From NCBI GenBank assembly GCA_003454665.1, contig DMKB01000025.1:3975-13565 (forward strand): a stretch of 9,591 bases of DNA, given 5' to 3'. The notes beneath the pieces were generated by a model, which was given only the letters and a program-made list of their open reading frames with translations, was not told the origin of the DNA and did no database searches. The DNA is from Nitrospiraceae bacterium (GTDB taxonomy: Bacteria > Nitrospirota > UBA9217). Position 1 is the first letter of the stretch. Each line of letters begins with the position of its first letter. Of this stretch, positions 6,057 through 9,591 are shown one piece after another. Position numbers and translations under genes: made by a program.

Positions 6057-6086
6057 TACATCCTTCCGCACTTCTTCCTCTCCTCC

Positions 6087-7535
6087 TTAACCCTTCTCCG
6101 CGGCGTCGCCGTCGTCGTGAACGACCGTGATGCCGAGTTCCTTGATTTTTTTCCTGAGCGTATTGCGGTTTATCCCGAGCAGGTTCGCCGCCCGGACCTG
6201 GTTGCCGTCGGTCTTCTTGAGCACCAGGGTGATGAGCGGCTTTTCCACGCGCTGGAGCACCAGGGAATAAATATCCCCGCTGTCGAGCCCCCCCATCCGT
6301 TCCACGAGATCAGCAAGCTTCTCTTCAAGGAAACTCTCGAATGACAGGGCAACGCCGTGTCCGGGCTCGAATATTTGCGGGGGAAGGGAGTCCGGAAATA
6401 TCTTGTCGCCGGGGAAGAGCGTAATTGCACGCTGCATGGCGTTCTCGAGCTCACGAACATTTCCCGGCCAGTCATAGGCCTTCAGGATTTTGAGCGTCTC
6501 CGGCGTAAGCGCCTTGGACGAACCCGCAGGGCCCGAATAGTGCTTTTGAATAAAAAATTCCGAAAGCGGAGCAATATCCTCTTTTCGCTTTCTGAGCGGC
6601 GGGATATTGATCTGGATCACGTTGAGCCGGTAGAACAGGTCTTCGCGGAACTGTTTTGCCCTGACGGCTTTTTCGAGGTTATGATGGGTCGCGGCGATGA
6701 CCCGCACGTCCGTTTTGATGGGGTCGGTGCCGCCGACGCGCTCAAACTCCTTTTCCTGAAGGACCCGCAGCAGTTTTCCCTGGAGCTGGAGGTCCATGTC
6801 GCCGATCTCGTCCAGAAAGAGCGTACCGCCCGAAGCGGCCTCGAACTTTCCGACCTTGCGCCCGATCGCGCCGGTGAATGCTCCCTTCTCATGCCCAAAG
6901 AGTTCGCTCTCGAGCAGTTCCGACGGGATGGCCGTGGAGTTCACGGCGATAAGCGGACGGCCCGTGCGGCTGCTATGATAATGAATGGCTCGCGCAACCA
7001 GCTCCTTTCCCGTACCGCTTTCTCCATGGATGAGGACCGTGGCATCGCTGTCCGCAACCCGTCCGATGGTCTTGTAGATTTCCTGCATGGACGATGAGGT
7101 ACCAACGAGTCCGCCCTCGTACTTTTCGCGGACCTCGGCACGGAGCGCATCCACCTCGAGGCTCAGACGCCTGATTTCCAGGGCCTTGCGAACCAGGATC
7201 GTCACTTCATCCAGATCGAAGGGTTTCGTGATATATTCAAAGGCACCGTGCCGCATCGCCGCAATAGCATTCTGCATCGTTGCCTGGGCGGTCATAATAA
7301 TGACGGTGATATCGCGGCCCTGGTTCCTGATCGCCTCGAGGGCTTCCAATCCGCTCATGCCGGGCATACGGATGTCCATGAGCGCAACGGCAATGTCGCC
7401 AGACGCAATGCGTTCGAGGGCCTCCGCGGCATCCTTCGCGAGTGCAATGCCGAATCCCTCCTTTTCGAGGGACTTTTTCAGCACCCAGCGGACGCTTTCC
7501 TCGTCATCAACAATCAGTACGCGTTCATTAGTCAT
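6087..7535 (-). CDS. ntrC: NtrC-type sigma-54-dependent response regulator
   Basis: This is a three-domain activator of sigma-54 promoters, most like nitrogen regulator NtrC (GlnG). The receiver (about 5-120) has the acidic pair Asp10/Asp11, phospho-acceptor Asp54 in LMDIRMPGMSG, Thr82 and Lys104. The VRWVL after the acidic pair is typical of NtrC. The AAA+ domain (about 143-370) has Walker A GESGTGKE at 171-178, the sigma-54 contact loop GAFTGA at 218-223, Walker B GGTLFLDE at 236-243, REDLFYRLNV at 297-306 and WPGNVRELEN at 356-365. A Fis-type helix-turn-helix (about 445-467) ends in NRNTLRKKIKELGI. The 482-residue length is normal. The ATG at 7535 has only a weak ribosome-binding site. It follows an NtrB-type kinase on the same strand, but a four-helix-bundle gene and repeats intervene, so it may depend on read-through or its own unseen promoter. 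Another sigma-54 regulator of the same architecture is the alternative. Confidence 0.93.
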   Translation of the reverse strand: MTNERVLIVDDEESVRWVLKKSLEKEGFGIALAKDAAEALERIASGDIAVALMDIRMPGMSGLEALEAIRNQGRDITVIIMTAQATMQNAIAAMRHGAFEYITKPFDLDEVTILVRKALEIRRLSLEVDALRAEVREKYEGGLVGTSSSMQEIYKTIGRVADSDATVLIHGESGTGKELVARAIHYHSSRTGRPLIAVNSTAIPSELLESELFGHEKGAFTGAIGRKVGKFEAASGGTLFLDEIGDMDLQLQGKLLRVLQEKEFERVGGTDPIKTDVRVIAATHHNLEKAVRAKQFREDLFYRLNVIQINIPPLRKRKEDIAPLSEFFIQKHYSGPAGSSKALTPETLKILKAYDWPGNVRELENAMQRAITLFPGDKIFPDSLPPQIFEPGHGVALSFESFLEEKLADLVERMGGLDSGDIYSLVLQRVEKPLITLVLKKTDGNQVRAANLLGINRNTLRKKIKELGITVVHDDGDAAEKG

Positions 7536-7586
7536 TGCGGTTACCGGTACATTGTGGCAATAATCCTCTCTCTTGGCTATCGGTCC

Positions 7587-7618
7587 AGTGCGGAGTGCGG
7601 AATTCGGAGTGCGGAATC
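7587..7618 (+). repeat. Left AGTGCGG repeat cluster flanking the four-helix-bundle gene
   Basis: Three copies of AGTGCGG occur at 7587-7593, 7594-7600 and 7608-7614, the last two followed by AAT. The outer 11 bp, AGTGCGGAGTG (7587-7597), is found exactly inverted at 8053-8063, and AGTGCGGAAT (7608-7617) is exactly inverted at 8040-8049. The order of the two words from the outside inward is the same on both sides, as in terminal inverted repeats. Confidence 0.85.
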
Positions 7619-7647
7619 ACAGCACCGTAAACGCAACAGCAGGCAAC

Positions 7648-7998
7648 TCATTTTTTTCTCGCTGTTTTAATCGAAGTAACGAAAATCGCCAATAACTCAT
7701 CCGCCTCGCTCATCAAATCTGACAACAACTTCTTCTCCATTATTCTTGCATCGACGAGAAGCTCCATCCAAAATATCGACTCGTCCGTTTCTTCCTCAAC
7801 AATTCCCATCTTAGCAACAAAATCTGCCGTCGATCGTGCCCGGCAAGCGGCACGATAATTTGCCGCCACGGACGTACCTGAACGAAGTAACTGTCGTCCA
7901 ATGACATCGGATGTCCGACCCTTCGGGAGAGACTCAACCAAGCGAATAATCCGTAATGCGAACTGCTTTGTCCTTCCCTTCAGATTGTCATGTTTCAT
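7648..7998 (-). CDS. Four-helix bundle protein (23S rRNA intervening-sequence family)
   Basis: The product matches the small four-helix-bundle family first seen encoded in intervening sequences of 23S rRNA genes; its biochemical role is unknown. From ATG at 7998 it has 116 residues. Family features are KQFALRIIRLVESLPKG at about 11-27, the strongly conserved LLRSGTSVAANYRAACRA at about 37-54, ADFVAKMGIVEEETDE at about 58-73, and a C-terminal helix rich in E, L and K ending IKTARKK. An in-frame ATG at 8055 would add 19 residues, but these are merely translation of the flanking repeat (AECGM appears twice), so I reject it. The ribosome-binding site GGAG lies within the repeat unit GGAGTGCGGGATG. 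The gene sits between ntrB and ntrC without obvious functional relation. Related Avd proteins work with reverse transcriptases, but none is nearby and no 23S rRNA sequence is present. Confidence 0.9.
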   Translation of the reverse strand: MKHDNLKGRTKQFALRIIRLVESLPKGRTSDVIGRQLLRSGTSVAANYRAACRARSTADFVAKMGIVEEETDESIFWMELLVDARIMEKKLLSDLMSEADELLAIFVTSIKTARKK

Positions 7999-7999
7999 C

Positions 8000-8065
8000 C
8001 CGCACTCCGCACGAGCATCATACTTCATTTCCATTCCACATTCCGCACTCGTCACTCCGCACTCG
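8000..8065 (-). repeat. Right AGTGCGG repeat cluster flanking the four-helix-bundle gene
   Basis: Read on the minus strand, exact AGTGCGG copies lie at 8063-8057, 8049-8043 and 8006-8000, with a near-copy CGTGCGG at 8013-8007. GGAATG-type words fill the interval. The orientation is opposite to the cluster at 7587-7618. The innermost copy supplies the GGAG ribosome-binding site of the four-helix-bundle gene, and the outermost starts 3 nt after the ntrB stop codon. Confidence 0.85.
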
Positions 8066-8067
8066 AA

Positions 8068-9180
8068 CTATTCCGCCAGCGGCAGATACACGCTGAACGT
8101 TGTGCCTTCACCTGCCTTGCTTTCCACCCTGATCGTCCCCTGGTGCTCCTGAATAATCTGGTACGACAGGGCCAGCCCCAATCCGACCCCACTGTCCTTG
8201 GTGGTAAAAAAAGGGGCAAAAATATCAGCAAGATGCTCCTGCGCTATACCGGGACCGGTATCACTCACCTTTACGACCATGAGATGATGTTTCCTGCCGT
8301 CGGCCTGTACGCTCGTGAACAGGTCGGACATTCTCGTGATCACCGTCAGCCGGCCGCCGCCGGGCATCACCTCTACTGCATTTTTCACGATGTTCAAAAA
8401 AACCTGGACCAGATGGTCCTGGTTCCCGGTGATGTCCGGCAGGCTCGGGTCATACTGCCGGGAAAGAACGATTTCGCTCTGTAGGGCCTGTTCCTCATTC
8501 AGCAGCAGCACCCGGTCAAGGATGCTGTGGATGTTATGCCGTCCCTTTTCGGGCGACTTGAGCCGGGTAAAATCCAGGATCCCCTCGAGGACGCTGTTCA
8601 GTCTGTCCGCTTCCTTCAGGATCACGCCGATGTATTCAAGAAGATTTTTCCCGTCCTCTGCTCTGTCCCCTTCATTGACTTCCGACTGCATCAGCTGTGC
8701 GGCTCCCCGTATCCCGACGAGGGGGTTTTTGATCTCATGGGCGATACCGGCGGCGATCAGACCGAGCGCGGCAAGCCTGTCCGACCTTCGCATGCGTTCC
8801 TTGAGATCTCTGACGCCGGACTGGTCGCGGATCGTAAGGATCACACCCCTCGGTCGGCCGTCGTTGTCCGTCATAAGGGTCGTGACGAGCCCGACGGGAA
8901 GCGGCAGCCCGTGTTTCACCGCAAGCTCCGCCTCGTAATCGGAATAAGACCTGCCGGAGGAACAGGTCTTGTCGATCTGGCTTACGACGGCATCGTTCCC
9001 GGAGAACAGGTCACGCACGCTCTTCTCCAGAGCATCAGCCGTCGTGATACCGGTCATCTCTTCCGCCGCCCTGTTCCAGATAAGAACCCGCCCGTCAGCG
9101 TCGGCGACAATGACGCCGTCAACGATGCCCGTCAGGATATCAACGGTCAGGTCCTGTATCTGCGGCGCACGGGTTTTCAT
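8068..9180 (-). CDS. ntrB: NtrB-type PAS sensor histidine kinase
   Basis: This is a soluble nitrogen-type sensor kinase, expected to phosphorylate the NtrC-like regulator downstream. From ATG at 9180 it has 370 residues. There is no membrane segment. A PAS domain (about 8-125) opens with ILTGIVDGVIVADADG. The dimerisation domain has the H-box AAGIAHEIKNPLVGIRGAAQ with His148, very close to the NtrB/GlnL consensus. The ATPase domain shows the N-box with Asn263 and Asn267, the G1 box DTGPGI from Asp307, the F-box IFAPFFTTK, and the G2 box GVGLGL from Gly331. A GTG at 9195 is an alternative start adding five residues; neither has a recognisable ribosome-binding site. It follows amt after a strong terminator, so it is probably transcribed separately. 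Nothing here shows a PII partner, but NtrB family members are usually PII-controlled. Confidence 0.92.
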   Translation of the reverse strand: MKTRAPQIQDLTVDILTGIVDGVIVADADGRVLIWNRAAEEMTGITTADALEKSVRDLFSGNDAVVSQIDKTCSSGRSYSDYEAELAVKHGLPLPVGLVTTLMTDNDGRPRGVILTIRDQSGVRDLKERMRRSDRLAALGLIAAGIAHEIKNPLVGIRGAAQLMQSEVNEGDRAEDGKNLLEYIGVILKEADRLNSVLEGILDFTRLKSPEKGRHNIHSILDRVLLLNEEQALQSEIVLSRQYDPSLPDITGNQDHLVQVFLNIVKNAVEVMPGGGRLTVITRMSDLFTSVQADGRKHHLMVVKVSDTGPGIAQEHLADIFAPFFTTKDSGVGLGLALSYQIIQEHQGTIRVESKAGEGTTFSVYLPLAE

Positions 9181-9185
9181 ACGTA

Positions 9186-9214
9186 TTGATAGCACAATAT
9201 ATATGATGATTCAA
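9186..9214 (-). promoter_or_regulatory. Candidate ntrB promoter (weak)
   Basis: On the minus strand TTGAAT (9214-9209) lies 17 bp before TATCAA (9191-9186), each four of six to consensus, with TGC just upstream of the -10 (extended form). Transcription would begin within a base or so of the ATG at 9180, implying a leaderless mRNA, which would fit the missing ribosome-binding site. The match is weak and the region is A+T-rich, so chance is a real alternative. No convincing sigma-54 (-24/-12) site was found in 9196-9302. Confidence 0.25.
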
Positions 9215-9302
9215 GCTAATTTCCGGCACGGCATTCCCCACACGCTACAGAGCATTGGTGCAGACAGGCCGTTCATGATAACAGTTTCCTTCTCTTGCCG
9301 GT

Positions 9303-9348
9303 AAAAAAGCCAGTGGACAGGCAACCTGAGTTGTTACCTGTCCACTGG
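9303..9348 (-). terminator. Intrinsic terminator after amt
   Basis: CCAGTGGACAGG (9310-9321) is exactly inverted at 9337-9348. The stem extends to 16 bp through AAC/GTT with one G-U pair on the minus-strand RNA, leaving a 7-nt loop (9326-9332). On the minus strand it is followed after one base by TTTTTT (9308-9303). This is a strong rho-independent terminator for the amt transcript, about 60 bp past its stop codon. Confidence 0.93.
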
Positions 9349-9365
9349 TGGAGCACCCGCAGTAG

Positions 9366-9381
9366 TCCCGCTTCAGCGGGA
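9366..9381 (-). other. Small hairpin in the amt 3' untranslated region
   Basis: TCCCGC (9366-9371) and GCGGGA (9376-9381) form a perfect 6-bp stem with a 4-nt loop between the amt stop and its terminator. No T run follows on the minus strand. It may help stabilise the mRNA 3' end, but no function can be shown. Confidence 0.45.
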
Positions 9382-9407
9382 GACAACACGCTCCTTTTCA
9401 TCGCGTG

Positions 9408-9591
9408 TTAAAACGTGTAGCCGGCCTCACCATGCTGCGTGTGGTCGAGACCGTTCGCCTCGTCTTCTTCACTGACTCGCAGTCCAATCGTGAAGTCAAT
9501 GCCCTTGAGGATGAGGTAGCTCATGATGAATACAAACACCATGGTGGCAGCGACGGCCAGGGCCTGGGCGCCGAGTAGTGAAGGATTGCCG
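9408..9591 (-). CDS. amt: Ammonium transporter, C-terminal 60 residues (gene runs off the right edge)
   Basis: The fragment encodes the last transmembrane helix and cytoplasmic tail of an Amt/AmtB-type ammonium channel. The helix covers about residues 8-35 of the visible part (ALAVAATMVFVFIMSY onward), followed by the conserved tail IGLRVSEEDEANGLDHTQHG and ending in EAGYTF. The order G-L-R-V, an acidic run, G-L-D, H-G-E and an aromatic residue is characteristic of Amt C-termini, the part that couples the subunits of the trimer and contacts the PII protein GlnK. The stop TAA is at 9410-9408, followed by a strong terminator. Being next to ntrB and ntrC fits nitrogen control. The upstream partner, often a glnK/glnB gene, is outside the window. 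Confidence 0.93.
   Translation of the reverse strand, partial: GNPSLLGAQALAVAATMVFVFIMSYLILKGIDFTIGLRVSEEDEANGLDHTQHGEAGYTF

Larger units (their letters stand above)
7587..8065. mobile_element. Putative inverted-repeat cassette carrying a four-helix-bundle gene between ntrB and ntrC
   Basis: A ~480-bp unit is bounded by inverted AGTGCGG-type repeats and contains one gene on the minus strand. It begins within three bases of the ntrB stop and separates two genes that are normally adjacent. No transposase, integrase or target-site duplication is visible, so mobility is inference. It would have to be moved in trans, be copied by an unknown route, or be a relic. The repeats could instead be locally expanded simple sequence that happens to lie on both sides of the gene. 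Confidence 0.45.

Noticed and set aside
6357..7563. Plus-strand open frames opposite ntrC (6357-7097, 7087-7563)
   Set aside because: They are shadows of a fully conserved three-domain regulator, with serine/arginine-rich composition and no domain.
7648..7998. Accessory (Avd) gene of a diversity-generating retroelement
   Set aside because: There is no reverse transcriptase, template repeat or variable repeat in the window, and the flanking repeats do not form a template/variable pair.
7648..7998. Intervening sequence within a 23S rRNA gene
   Set aside because: The flanks are ntrB and ntrC coding sequence, with no rRNA on either side.
7587..8065. CRISPR array
   Set aside because: The AGTGCGG copies are only seven bases long, irregularly spaced and occur in both orientations; there are no uniform spacers and no cas genes.
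8315..9189. Plus-strand open frames opposite ntrB (8315-8938, 8527-9189)
   Set aside because: They are antisense to a complete histidine kinase and look like composition-driven frames.
9196..9302. Sigma-54 (-24/-12) promoter upstream of ntrB
   Set aside because: I looked for a TGGCAC-N5-TTGC arrangement on the minus strand; the TGCCG and TTAGC words present do not have the required bases and spacing.

Overview
The window comes from a bacterial chromosome of fairly high G+C with gene-dense, mostly minus-strand organisation. It carries the 5' part of a complex I (nuo) operon and a nitrogen-regulation block. Separate nuoC and nuoD genes, a NADH-binding nuoEFG module, an Amt/NtrB/NtrC cluster and a stand-alone 23S-IVS-type four-helix-bundle gene with short intergenic repeats are a mix often met in Desulfobacterota/Nitrospirota-like and related uncultured genomes. 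This taxonomic guess is inference; no rRNA or other phylogenetic marker is in view.

Layout from right to left along the minus strand. The 3' end of an ammonium transporter gene (amt, 9408-9591) ends at a strong intrinsic terminator (9303-9348). Next comes an NtrB-type sensor kinase (8068-9180), then a small four-helix-bundle gene (7648-7998) enclosed by inverted copies of the word AGTGCGG, then an NtrC-type sigma-54 activator (6087-7535). A plus-strand SAM-dependent methyltransferase (5433-6056) converges on ntrC and diverges from the nuo operon. Between them lie two good back-to-back sigma-70-type promoters (5251-5279 minus, 5368-5396 plus). The nuo operon runs leftward as nuoA, nuoB, nuoC, nuoD, nuoE, nuoF and the first 104 codons of nuoG, which leaves the window at base 1.

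How the parts work together. NuoB, C and D form the quinone-reducing connecting module of complex I, NuoE, F and G the NADH-oxidising module, and NuoA is the first membrane subunit; the remaining membrane subunits should lie beyond base 1. NtrB and NtrC form a nitrogen-status two-component pair, and Amt next door is a classical target or partner of that circuit. The methyltransferase has no evident link to either block.

Most of the window is ordinary core metabolism. The parts that deserve attention are non-coding. (1) A roughly 480-bp unit with inverted repeats, carrying only the four-helix-bundle gene, sits exactly between ntrB and ntrC and looks like an inserted cassette. (2) Three of the six nuo gene junctions are expanded to 141-187 bp by A+T-rich repeats. 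Two of these share a related 24-mer (22/24 identical), and one contains a terminator-like hairpin inside the operon. No gene-free stretch exceeds 300 bases; the longest is the 239-bp nuoA/methyltransferase divergent region.
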